64,000 bases of DNA from Trichoplax sp. H2 (Eukaryota; Placozoa; Uniplacotomia; Trichoplacea), in NCBI GenBank assembly GCA_003344405.1, contig NOWV01000081.1, forward strand, positions 268,264 through 332,263. Reading direction: 5' to 3'. Below, piece by piece: positions 41,701 to 53,400 of this stretch (within the stretch, counting starts at the first letter, position 1; every line of letters begins with the position of its first letter). A model generated the notes under the pieces. It saw only the letters and a program-made list of their open reading frames with translations. It did no database searches and was not told the DNA's origin. The translations under genes were made by a program, and so were the position numbers.

Positions 41701-44123
41701 GTCCGTTAGTTACAGCAATCACACTTTCTTTAAAATTTAAGCGAGGTCAAATTAAAAAAATCTCACCCTTACAATAAAATGATACTCAGTAAGCGATAGT
41801 ATTTCAATACCAAGCAAAAATTAAAATACTAGCAAGCTTTAAGATTTTATATTTTTAGGCAAACCTTTTCCAACTAGTATTATAAATTCCCAATTTACTA
41901 GCGCAATTTTTTTATTTTGGACAAAGGGTAGATTAAAATGGTGTTAATATTTTATTATATTTCAGATGTTGGCTAAATAACGATCCACCTGTTATTCTGG
42001 GATTTATGGTTCCCGCTGCAGCAATTATTTTAGTAAGTATACTATATGCAGCAAATGTGTATGTGTATTCGTACTCGGTATTATATATAAGAGGGTGATT
42101 ACAACTAAATAAATTAAATGATTTTCTCTACTCTGCTGATACGCAGTAGAATGATAGTGTATCTGTTTCTGATTAAAGCAAACAAGATTCTATAAGTAAT
42201 TAATTGTATTTATTTAGTACATAAGAGAAAAAGTTACATTATGAAAAAATAATTTACGTGTACATATCTTAATGCTAAATGAATCTTTTATTTTAGGCGA
42301 ATTTTATCTTTTTCTTTTACGCACTAAAAGTAATGTTATCGCCGACAAAGATTAGTAAGAACCAACAAGATAGAAGTAAAATCAAGTGCGTTAATAAATT
42401 GCGCGTATGAATTGATAGTTGTTATTTCTATTTTACTAAAGCTTCATTTTTAGTATCTGAATTGTATTGCAAACTATATTTGGATAATTATCTTGTGCGG
42501 CGAATTAAGTATGCTAATGTTAAAATAAATTAGAGTTGGCTTGAGAGGTTCTGCTGTACTATTACCCCTTCTTGGTGTGGGCTGGATATTGGGATTTCTA
42601 GCTGTGAATGAACATTTAGAATTTTTCAAATATCCATTTGTGATTGCCAATTCGCTACAAGTAAATGAGATGCTTAATTCGTTAACGTTTAATAAATATA
42701 TAGATCTACGTGATTTATTAATTTTATTTACTTTAATCTAGGGCTTCTTCATTTTTTTATGCTACTGCATCTTCAATACACCGGTATTTATGCTTTATAT
42801 CTTTGTAGCATTAATAACTACTTAATTATGCCACTATCCGGTTTCACTTAACAAGATATCATGAAGTAATCCCGTGCTACTCTAACTAGAAAATTTAAAT
42901 CATACCAATAATTTTCTACTGTAGTACCCTTAACATTATAATCGAGACTGTTTATGATATTTACTATATAGAAAATACTAGAAAATTATTAATTTACTTA
43001 CCCAGTTAGTAATTTGAAAAGTTTACTAACTTCACCGCACAGATATGTCTTAATACGGTTTCTTAATGCGAAGGCATTGGCTACGAAAAGATGTAGCAAT
43101 GTTCTACACTTTCTGTTCATTGGTATTTGTAAATCCTATCTCAAGCAAATGCCACCAAATAATATTTAACAGTTATTTTAGCATGTTCTTACCGCAGAAA
43201 ATATCGACTGAATCTATAAAGTTACTGAAATATAACTGAGACTTGATACACTTAGTATATTCGTCATACTGTTTCTAATCTGCTTCTTTCTCATTTAGGT
43301 TAATATACTCGTAAATAGTTTCACCCATATCATGAACTTTCCATTCAAATAATGTCTACCCTACTATCTACAGAACTTCATTTCATTATCATAAACCGAT
43401 ATGGATATTTTATGCTCAAAAATCTTGTAGCGATAGACTGATATTTCGCAATTAATGATGCCATATAATAATATACATGTAATTAAAGTTTTCTAGGTTT
43501 ACTTAAAAATAAATATATTGGTAGTTACCATACCTTAATCCTCAATTACTAAAATTTACCTTACTGTAGTCACATTTCAGTACTTTGATATACTTGAAAA
43601 CGATCATAAATTATTTTCCTATCATTAGCAGCCTTTTCGATGACGCATTATCATTTTAATAATGCTACCACTATTTATACCTGAGATAGCTCAACTTGTG
43701 TAAATTATAAAATAACTTTTATCTTAACATTGATAGGTAAGGGAAGCAATAAAGAGCAGCTCGAAGGGATCTAAAGTAGATTCACATTCTGGTGGAATGC
43801 GCTCGCGTTATGAAAAGTAAGTTATTAATTCGTAAGGTTTCTAAATGTTTCCTTATCTACGATGGCTGAATTATAATCTTCACCTATTAGATAGTCGTAG
43901 ATTAGAGATAACCTAGAATATTACTTAAAATTTTCTTTTTGTCATATTGAAGCTACCATGTCACTTAACTATTTATTGAACCATTTTCTAAGATAATCTT
44001 TATTAATTTATTAGACAAACAAATGCGCTACCCTCAAGAATGACTAGTAGTTCGTCGCTATCTACATTCGGCAAAGACGTCATTAGCATGAACACAAAGC
44101 AAGCTTTAAATAAGAAACATTAA
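26721..44123 (+). CDS. Adhesion GPCR 2 (CUB, 19 EGF, IgGFc-like)
   Basis: This is a giant adhesion GPCR of about 17.4 kb. Exon 1 (26721-26774) and exon 2 (27174-27246) give a signal peptide ([11 protein letters not shown] then LLLLLHHTS) and a Thr/Pro linker. Next come a Cys-rich module (27441-27605), a CUB domain (27803-28141) and nineteen EGF-like exons between 28230 and 36427, nearly all about 117 nt and phase 1-1. A 1971-nt phase 1-1 exon (33581-35551) interrupts the EGF series. HormR is 36560-36667 plus 37324-37424. GAIN exons are 37505-37687, 37846-37914, 38094-38205, 38559-38690, 38813-38885, 39069-39177 and 39276-39325. The GPS exon is 39513-39624 ([13 protein letters not shown]). TM helices are on exons from 40561 to about 42785. 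The tail of 62 residues (exon from about 43739, last exon about 44015-44123) is Ser-rich. The tethered agonist begins [12 protein letters not shown] exons may be alternatively spliced without frame change, since they are symmetric. Confidence 0.9.
27803..28141 (+). other. CUB domain exon of adhesion GPCR 2
   Basis: A 339-nt phase 1-1 exon begins with VCGQSTI and contains a DCLWTIKIP-type strand, SFDSC, LYAGD, KLFC and GFSLKFSA. This is the order of a CUB beta-sandwich, a domain that binds proteins or carbohydrate outside the cell. Four cysteines are at the expected places. Confidence 0.85.
30262..30365 (+). pseudogene. Decayed EGF exon in an intron of receptor 2
   Basis: The segment aligns by eye with the EGF exon at 29463-29582: CTTCTGCCGTA, AATTGCTCAT and TTTACGGG correspond to matching positions there. 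It is shortened, has lost cysteine spacing, contains an in-frame TGA and lacks a good donor. I read it as a dead exon copy between two live EGF exons. Confidence 0.55.
30527..32284 (+). repeat. Seven tandem EGF exon-intron units
   Basis: Exons at 30527-30643, 30799-30915, 31071-31187, 31343-31459, 31615-31731, 31900-32016 and 32168-32284 are each 117 nt and code for the same EGF ([19 protein letters not shown]... GYSG(I/L)HCES). Spacing is 272, 272, 272, 272, 285 and 268 bp. Exons and introns are almost identical in the first six units, and a 13-bp insertion precedes unit 6. Unit 7 is the most diverged. The similarity of intron as well as exon sequence points to recent duplication or continuing gene conversion, so copy number is probably variable. 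An assembly collapse here is possible. Confidence 0.93.
33581..35551 (+). other. Large shuffled exon: IgGFc-like, DNDCDG, RTW
   Basis: A single 657-codon phase 1-1 exon of adhesion GPCR 2. The first about 440 residues resemble the IgGFc-binding protein N-terminal domain: G..KFAFP near the start, [17 protein letters not shown], a YIIP segment, repeated beta strands and CSKPCLLL. At about 34920-35010 there is an acidic, calcium-binding-like motif ([11 protein letters not shown] followed by [14 protein letters not shown]), as in MopE/thrombospondin-type metal-binding repeats. The last part has two RTW...C.N...QTI modules ([11 protein letters not shown] and [12 protein letters not shown]), a HYR-like pattern. 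Many N-x-S/T sites indicate an extracellular, glycosylated region. I inferred the domains by motif, not by a search. Confidence 0.7.
39513..39624 (+). other. GPS exon of adhesion GPCR 2
   Basis: It encodes SWDTSGC, then [15 protein letters not shown]. The HLT cleavage triplet and tethered agonist are intact. The preceding GAIN exon reads CVFYNF where paralogues 1 and 3 have CVFW, a conservative aromatic change. Confidence 0.9.
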
Positions 44124-47100
44124 TTTTAACTTTCTATTTTTCTTCTAATATAACATAACTTCCAGTTTGGTACGGTTTATTACATATGCATGGAAACAAG
44201 TGAATTCGTAAATGAAAGTGTAAATCTTCGATTATTAGAATGTTATTGCAATATATTTGCGTAGCTAGTTGCAGTATTAGCTATAGTGTATTCATTGATT
44301 TCTAAGATAAAATGGAGCAGAGCTTTTCGATTGACTATTTTAGTTAAAAAAATTACGCCCTTAACCACATTTTTTCTGTCATGTATTCTATGCTTGTAGT
44401 GATGTTTCGAATTAATGATCAATTTTAAATTTACGGATTTTTGATTTCGCATGTCAGTAAAATGACGAATAGAATTTATAATGCATAGGATTCATTATTT
44501 GCATACGTTATTCTACTTCATGCTACTTTATAAATTATTATCTATAATGCATAAAATCATAGTGTAATTATTTATACTTGCATTTGAAATGAACCTACTT
44601 AAGAATTACTGCATGCTGTTATACCACCTGCTAAGTTTATTATTGTTTAATATTATCACGAACATAGTGAAGATAATATTATCTATATGGACGCACATAA
44701 ATTAGGCTAATAGCAGTGATTGTTTGATTCCGGAACTGTCGTAACTGTAGTAAGAAAATCATTTAGATGTGATTTATGATCATTAAAGGAACTGTCTGAT
44801 CTTGATGGTATCTTTTAGCTAATGCTGGAATTGGCTCCTTTTTACATAAAAAATAAACTGTAATGTAAGCAATTTGTTATCAAATCAGATCATCAACATG
44901 AACACAAATCTATAAGAATTTATTAATCAACAGAATCATTTTCATAATTAAAATTAAAACTACCTTCTCAGCTGATCTAAACTTAAGCTATTGTAATTTT
45001 ATATGTTAATGTTATTGTCTTAGTAGTGTATTAAAATTAGACATTAATCTATAGTATAATGAGAATGACATTTACGTGGTTCATGATGAATTTTACTAGC
45101 TCACAAATGTTTGAGCTGCTTAATTACTTTTTGAACCGCTCGATTTACTGATGTTGACTAAAAATGATTTTCGTAGACTGGCACAAAATTTTATATTGCA
45201 AATTCACTACAAAGAGAAACATTATTGACATTGTCTGCAGTCGACAGAGAGAATGATCATCGAATTTAGTTATTTTATGATCATAAACTCCAAGAGCTAT
45301 CTTTGATGTGAAATATCAATGATGCTTATATTATTACTACATATACCCATGTACGATTACAACCTGTCATTTATATTTAGTTTCAAGATTATACAGTAAA
45401 TGGCTGATTAATATAATAATATACTATTATAATATGGGATATGAATAACTACATTATGAAACGACAATGACTGTTTCAGTTCTTTCTCCATTTTAAGCTG
45501 GCATTGCAATCAACTCATTACGACCCATAGGTAGAAAATATTAATGATCATTAGCTTTTTATCTCTAATTCCTCTTACCCATTGATAAAACAACTTTTAA
45601 AATGTTGTCAACACAAAAGCTGACAAAATATTACAGAATTTGTGCATAAGATCCAGAAATATTAACGACTTAAGGCCATTAAATATATTTTAAATATTAC
45701 GGCGACCTTTTCATTTCATACGGTATAAATGGTAATTAGTACAGTATACTACACAATTAATATTTCATATAAAGATACACAAAATTGTTGTCTAAAATAT
45801 CAGTAACGATGTGGTTAAGAAGCCATAGTAGCATTGTCAATTTATAGAAAAACTTTAATATACGCGTGTGCCTAACATAGCAAATAACTAATATTGGATG
45901 TATTTTGGAAACATGGAGAGTTGCAGCACCCATGAGAAAATATCAAATTTTATAAAGTATGTAGCACCACATAATTCATCTTGACCTTTATTAACACAAT
46001 AAAGCCATTGGAAGAATTTCACATCAACTGTTGTATTGAATCTATTCGGCACGGTAAATAATTGTATCACCAGTGAGCCTCCCTTCCCACCAGGTATTCT
46101 TCCCGTTAATCATTATTGATTCTTACAGCATTTAACCGAGAGTGAAATACAAAGATTTAAAAGTAGTATATAGAGCGAGTCTACCTAGTAAAGAAATTGG
46201 TTGATAATCTTAAACTACCTTAACCGTACTCCGTCAATATTAAATCATATTTTAGACCATATGAGCGAATGTAAATCTCCTACAACTAGGATTGATAAGT
46301 TGATCGATATTGTACTGTTTTCAATGCATGTGATGAAGTCATCACAGCTCACAATTCAAATCCTTTAAATTATGAAACTATGACGAATGTCTTGACTCAA
46401 TTATCGTTTTAACTCAAATAACTGTGTGACCTTAACTAAGTATTCTATGCCGGTACATCATTCCATCTATGCCGGTATAATATTCTAGTTGGATTTTAAT
46501 TAAATTACCCTGATAAAATGCTATATTTATTTACTTAACAGATAAATTAATAACGAATGATAGAAATATTAAATTAGTATGAGCTGAAATTGGGAGGTGT
46601 CAAAATCTCATCACTTTGCTGCTCTAAATGGCTATCATTTAAATTATTTTTATTTGACGAAAACTTGTTTTTTATTGTAACTTGTCGTGTGCATTTGTAC
46701 TATATCAATTTTATCGCCATAATATAATATTACATTAAAAGATAATGCAGAATTATGAATAATGAATGATTAGTGATGTTTGACTGACATGAAACGAAAA
46801 CTTGAGTGGTAAAACTCATTACGTTTTACTACTCTAAAGTTACTATTCTTTAAATTATTTTTGTTTCACTTGCACTCCCCTTTTTTTGCCTATTTGCTAG
46901 CCTAGTAGCCTACTATCCTATCCTATCAATTTTATCACGCTCATAAAATGTTGAGTTTACTTAACAGATCGAGAATTTCCGATAATTAGTGACTGCAATA
47001 TACTGTAAAGGCAAACATAAACTGAAACTTTAAGCCATGTATAAGCAATATAGAGATATATAATTTCTTTCTTTTGCTACCTTATTAAAGTCACTATCAT

Positions 47101-47215
47101 TACATGAAATTGTTTGATTTCTAACTCTACTTTTATTTGACTGCCAGCCTCCTCTTTTATCCCATTCGTTTAATCGTGACGACATAATTCTATGTTTACT
47201 AAAGAGATTACGTAA
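44124..47215. other. Long intergenic region, nothing recognised
   Basis: About 3.1 kb of AT-rich sequence follow the stop of adhesion GPCR 2. An open - strand segment at 45888-46070 (contains DVKFFQWLYCVNKGQDELCG) looks coding-like, but I cannot place it in a family or find partner exons. I find no RNA gene. Confidence 0.4.
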
Positions 47216-47219
47216 TATA

Positions 47220-47715
47220 ACGAATGATTCTAGTAGATGGTGGCTATAAATGAATACCACTGCAAGCTTAAGCGGAAGAATTAATGACTTGACGAATAGT
47301 TCTAGTAGATAGTGGCTATAAATGAATACCACTGCAAGCTTAAGTGAAAGAATTAATGACTTGACGAATAATTCTAGTAGATAGTAGCTATAAATGAATA
47401 CCACTGCAAGCTTAAGCGGAAGAACTAATAACTTGACGAATAATTCTAGTAGATGGTGGCTATAAATGAATACCACTGCAAACTTAAGCGGAAGAATTAA
47501 TGACTTGACGAATAATTCTAGTAGATGATGGCTATAAATGAATACCACTGCAAACTTAAGCAGAAGAATTAATGACTTAACGAATAATTCTAGTAAATGA
47601 TGGCTATAAATGAATACCACTGCAAGCTTAAGCGGAAGAACTAATTACTTGACGAATAATTCTAGTAGATGGTGGCTATAAATGAATACCACTACAAACT
47701 TAAGCGGAAGAATGA
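47220..47715. repeat. 72-bp minisatellite, about 7 copies
   Basis: Units start at 47220, 47292, 47364, 47436, 47508, 47580 and 47652, exactly 72 bp apart (unit begins ACGAAT and contains TGGCTATAAATGAATACCAC). Because 72 is divisible by 3, the - strand stays open and gives a repetitive frame (VVFIYSHHLLELFVK), which I take as an artefact, not a protein. Confidence 0.92.
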
Positions 47716-50125
47716 ATTACTTTCCCTAGTCTAAAGTATAGCAAGTTGCCATTACTAAATTATTTCCTTTAAGCTTGGAATTTATTTTGGCATAGCTACC
47801 CTGACCTCCTACTATATGGATGAACTTCACTTGTGTCCTACCGATAAAGTGACGCGTATGACGGGTGACACTTTGGTGACGATATCATGGACGTCAAATC
47901 TGCAAACATTGACTCAAGAAATGAGTCACATCCTTGTTGTAACACATCGCATTCTTAATTGAGCGTCATATCGCTGGAATGTCATCCTAAAGACGACAAC
48001 CTGTAGGAGGTACCTCAATGGAAAACAATCATATCGCTATAGTTCATTATCACTTTAGAGTTACAACAATAGACGCTTTGTCTTGTATTATATTCAGTAG
48101 ACCAATCATAATATTAAATAATAACCATGCTGATAGGAATAACGAAGACAATATTGAGCTTAATGGCTGGCCTTCTAAATCATCTCAATTGCCAAGCAAT
48201 ATCACGCAGACTGTCATTTATTTCGATATTTATTGGATATCTCTTAGCAATTTCAGAGTTAAAGGCACTATCAATAACAGCACTGGTAGGGGGAAATATT
48301 GAACGACAGGGCACATGGTAAATTAGTCCGGGCTTAATTTCTATCGGTAAGCAACTTGGTTGAACGTTTAGGATATAAATTTCAATTTTCGAAATAACTA
48401 AACAAGAAGAATGTACAAGCAAGTTTATAGGTAATAAATGAGCCTACTCAGTGATAACTAAGACAACTTTTCTTTTTATTCAATCCAACAGCTTGGTTGC
48501 AAGGTGGAAAACAATCTGATTAGGGTGAGTATGAGCATCCTGAGATAAATTTTGCTGTCATTTATATTATAATAATGCAAATGAAAGGCTACTAGCATCG
48601 ATGAAAACTAAATCTTTTATGTTAACAGGAAAAAACTACAAGAATAATCAAGCTGCAACATTCTTATAGTTGATCATTAGCTTATCAGGAAGGCAAAATA
48701 AGTAAATTAGGTAGGGATACAGTAAACTACTTTACCGTGTTTATTTAAATCGAGGTAATAGAAAATCTTCTACCGATGTATAATAGAAAAATTGAATTTG
48801 TTAATAAGAAATTAATTTGGCTAATAGAATCGTTCGTATAATATTCAACGCCAAGCAATTTAAACAAGCATGAATTTAATAATAATCTTATTTGGTTCTA
48901 TTTGATAAATGAACCTGTTTAAAGCTTAATCCAAATCAATTCTTGATAAATTCTTGCTACTACTAGATTCGTGAAGCAATTTCCTTACCAATTAAAAGAC
49001 AGATGGCGACGAGTAGTACTTCCTGTTTACTTTCATTCATTTTGGTGATTCTTTGTTGCGTAAGTACCGTATTAGACCAAAGAAGTTCAATTTTGGCTAT
49101 ATATTCATACAGTTTTACTAATACAAGCAACGAAATGCTATAAGCTAGGATGTTAATGGCTATTACAAAGTCTAGAAATAACAGAAAATAGTCAATTGAA
49201 TGAGTAAAAATTAAGTTATAATGCATCCCAGGTTTTTTTTCAAGGTTAGCAATAGCTAACGCCCACATACCATCTGGTATAGCCATAGTAATATGAGATA
49301 CCAGTCGTTAAAAAGCCAATAATCGTCGGCGAACAAATAATTTAATTTTAAGACACTTGATTTAAGTACTTCTTATTGGAAAGATGCGATGCTACTTTAG
49401 CTAATACTACGCTTAGATCATACAGTATTTTATAATACAACAAACTATCATTAGTAGCAAATAAATTGAATACATCAGCAGAGTAATTTTATTCAAAATT
49501 TACCTCTACAGTAGACGAACAGTAACGGATAGATCGCCGTGTAATATTTGGCTAAGCACTCTAGTCTGCCTAAATTAAAGAAAAAACCTTCTTTTATGGA
49601 AATATACAACCTTATCGATTACATAAATATCATGGCTATCACTCAATAGGCTCCATTCGTTTTCAATGGTACCTTAATGAACATACTCTAACTGTTCAAA
49701 TCAAGGAATCACTTAATATTAACAAAGCATTATAAAGTTAGGATATGATATGATTATAGTTTTCCTTATAAGCATTCAAGTGCAGTAGTTTTACGAACAT
49801 ACAGTATATTACTGAAAGATTACCTCAGCTATAGTCACGGAAAATACTGAAACTATACTACGCCTTTAGTGCTTTCCATTGATTTATACATATAATGTAT
49901 TATTGCTATTTTGCACTGGAACAATTATTAAGAGTCCACATTAGTTAAGTCTATCCAAGTTTCAGCAATTTTCTCAGATGTATTAGATGATATACTTAAA
50001 AGTACTACTTTCGGCTATTAATTAAATCCAATCAGCCTTGTACACTAGTGTCTATCATTAAATTATGTAAACTTCTTCATAGTCTTTGCACATTAATAAC
50101 TAGAAATTAAAAAAACCGAGGCATA
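47716..50125. other. Unassigned region upstream of receptor 3
   Basis: No recognised gene. Two - strand open segments are notable: 48963-49286 (107 codons, two hydrophobic stretches, e.g. NILAYSISLLVLVKL) and 48180-48422 (contains NSEIAKRYPINIEINDSL). Neither matches a family I know and neither has convincing splice partners. They may be gene relics. Confidence 0.3.
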
Positions 50126-50166
50126 ATGCATAGAAATTTCTTCTATTATTATTTAATCCTTTGCTC
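50126..50166 (+). other. Candidate signal-peptide exon for receptor 3
   Basis: An ATG opens MHRNFFYYYLILCS, a short hydrophobic leader, ending at a strong donor (GTAAGA). It would leave phase 2, but the next exon I recognise (50408-50456) needs phase 0, so either an extra small exon lies between or this is not the start. Confidence 0.3.
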
Positions 50167-50407
50167 GTAAGAATGACAATTACATCACTACAGAGATTTC
50201 TAGAGCAAATCAATAAATGGTAGCATATTCTTGACATCCATTGTAAATAATGCATTCTACTACTAGTACTAGTTCATTTTTGTAACAGAATTTTAGTTCT
50301 ATTCTCGCTAATGTACTACTATTCTCCTGTACAACAGTCAGTAATTTTCTATTATGAATTACTATCATGCTGTTAATTTGTTATCGCTATACTATCTTTA
50401 AAATCAG

Positions 50408-53400
50408 AATGGCATGATAACTGTATCTGTCGGCGCTGCATCTGATAATCCGTCAGGTAAGATAAGCAATAGCATATTAAATGACATGATCATAAAAATC
50501 ATGTTGTGATTACCCAAAATTTCATTACAGTAAAACCTTAATTACCTTGCGTCTTATATGTCAAGATTTAGTTGCTAGAACCCGAGTTCATTCTAACTTT
50601 GATGATAGAACACTATAACATTAATTTCTAGATTCTGGTAACTGCTCAAAAACTTACCATCATTTCTCAAATACCATTGCCTCACCGAACTTCCCGGATA
50701 AATATCCCGTTTTGTCTAATTGTTGCTGGAAGATTATACTAAACAACACGCAATCGATCTTTTTTCGGTTTTTGGCTTTCAATGTTGAATATCGTCTTCG
50801 ATGCGCCTTTGATTATGTCATGATATCACCAGGTAGTACTGCAAATAAAACCTGTGATGACATCGCGGCAACATCTAGCAGTTCAGCGATGTGCGGAAAC
50901 AATATACCACCTCCGGTACAAATCAATAGTAATATCGTCTACATCAACTTTCATAGTGATTCTGTCAATGGAGATAATACTGGCTTTCAGTTAAAATATG
51001 AAGGAGGTAATCTTAAATTCTGTTATTGAATGCATTAAATAAGCTCAAATGTTTTAAATTAAAATTCAATCTGATATATCGAATCAATTTTTATAGAAGG
51101 ATATTGTCTTATACATAAATCATGTAATTAGATGTTACCCTATTTATGTAGAACAATTCAATTTGTGTATATTGCTGCTCATGAAAAGCACAGTTACACT
51201 AAAGTGATATAAAGTTCATGATAGTGTTTTTTCACTTACCATAACCTTAATGAGCAATTTGATATTTTAACTATCGAAAAATGATGCCTTACTAGGTAGA
51301 TAATACGTAGTTACTATTTACTAAATCTTATGCTAAGTCGTTAACTTAATAATGAATAACTTTTTAGCATTTGGGCCAGATACAACTAAACTTTATGCAA
51401 TTGGAGTGCCAAATCAAGTTGGAAATACTTATCAAGTAGTCGAGGGTAAAACTTTTAGTCTAGTATGTCACTTTCAAGTTGCAGTTGAAGGAATTGATTT
51501 CCAATGGTATCATCGCAAGAATAATTCTTCATCAGTTTCAATTATGAACACACAATCGGATATTTCAATCTATTCAAATAGTACAACTTCTATAATAACT
51601 ATTCCCAGTATGCGGTCTGTTGACTCTGGAATTTATACCTGTAATGCATCAACAGCATTACAATCGATCAAGCTTAGCGCCAATTTGAATTTTACACCAC
51701 AGCCAACCACTAAACCCCCATCAACAGCTCCGAGTATGGTTCCTACATCGTCTGTTGCGACTCAATTTACCGTAGAATCACTCTCTTGTCCAACAGAAGT
51801 GAAAGAGAAAATTTTGTGGCCTGCCACTACAGTGGGGAAAATTGCCAAAATAAAATGTATTCCACCATCTGAAGGTAAACAGACACTTCATTCTATTTTA
51901 GCAATGTCTATGTAAAAATAAAGAAAGAAAGCAATGAAAAACATAAGACATGATGTATAAATGACATCATATTCCTATACCTTCTCGAGATGCTGACAAT
52001 AATCTCGGTGTACTAGTCGATAATCATAAAATATTCGTACGTAGTCATAGATTTCAAGATTACCGTAATATTTACTGCGTTTGCAGGTCTCGCTTTCCGT
52101 CAATGCTTACCGTTATCTAATGGCGCTGCAACATGGGACATTGTTGATACAACTCGATGCACGACTTTAGTATTTGTGGAACTTAATGCTAAGGTATGTA
52201 GAAAGGATAAAACTCGATATTTGGCTGTGACTGGAAATAAAATATATGCAAAAATTGTGATAGTTATTAATTATTATTCCATTTGTGGTACAGTACGCCA
52301 CAGAATTATTTTTGCCTAAAAACCTTAAGAGGGTTGGCAGATTATTCGACATTACAGTATTCGCAAAATGAACGAAATCGTATAGCAAATCTTTTATACA
52401 GTCCTCATTTAACAATCTCTCAGCATCCATTTTTAGTGATTAAAGTTATGAGAATCTTTCTTCTAAGTTAGAAGAAGCGGAATTGATGTCGTAGATCGAT
52501 AAACAGATGATACTTTTACTATACAAAAATTGATTGAATTTATACTTTATAGGCAAATACATCGTTAGGTGATGAACAAGAAAAGTCACAAATACTACAA
52601 GAGCTATCGCAAATTACTGTCGCTAACAATTCGCAGCCGATCCAAGCTGGTGATATGATCATTACTAATAATATCTTGGGTAAAATTGCTAGAGAATCGA
52701 CTATCGTGACAGATATAGACCAACTTGAGGTAATACGTTGTATAATTTGTTTCATCCCATTTTTACGAATGAGAAATTCCAATAATAACTTTAGCTATAA
52801 TTAAAATACTAATCGATATCTAATTTTTTTCTACATAAGGAATCTTTTTATTTTAAATATTATAGGAATATCGTAGCTAACAGTAAACTAATTAGTATTG
52901 GATATATGTGCACTCTACTGTAGTTATCTAAGTTAATAACTCACGCCTTATCATATCCACCATACGTTTAAAAATTATCTAATTTCTATCAGTGCGCAAA
53001 AATACAGTTCTACTTTCGGCCATAATCGCCGTATAATGATTTAGATATAGTATGTCTCTAATACATAATTTATTAACGTGATTATATCCGATTAACTTAG
53101 AATTTCCTTGTGACCAGCAATAACTTGCTTGATAATAGCAACAAAGAACAATGGAGAGCAATATCCGCTGTAAATACAACAATAACATACGCTTATTATT
53201 CATGCTTGATCAACTGATATGTTAGAAGCCTGTCAAAATCAATATTAGTCAGTAATTAATGTAGTTATGTAACAAATATTAGAAACAACCTGGTGCAGCA
53301 GAAACCATTCAGAATCTAGATTTATTTGCTGGCAAATACGACTTGAGAGACACATATGAATTAACTCTAACCCTACCCAACCTTGGTAAGCAATTTTCTT

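Noticed and set aside
47030-47620. 196-codon repetitive - strand protein
   Set aside because: It stays open only because the minisatellite unit is 72 bp. There are no splice partners or conserved domains.
48180-48422. Sideroflexin-like relic (NSEIAKRYPINIEIND; also MAIP...LEKK at 49286)
   Set aside because: The few matching residues are in the wrong order for sideroflexin and the rest does not align, so similarity is likely chance.
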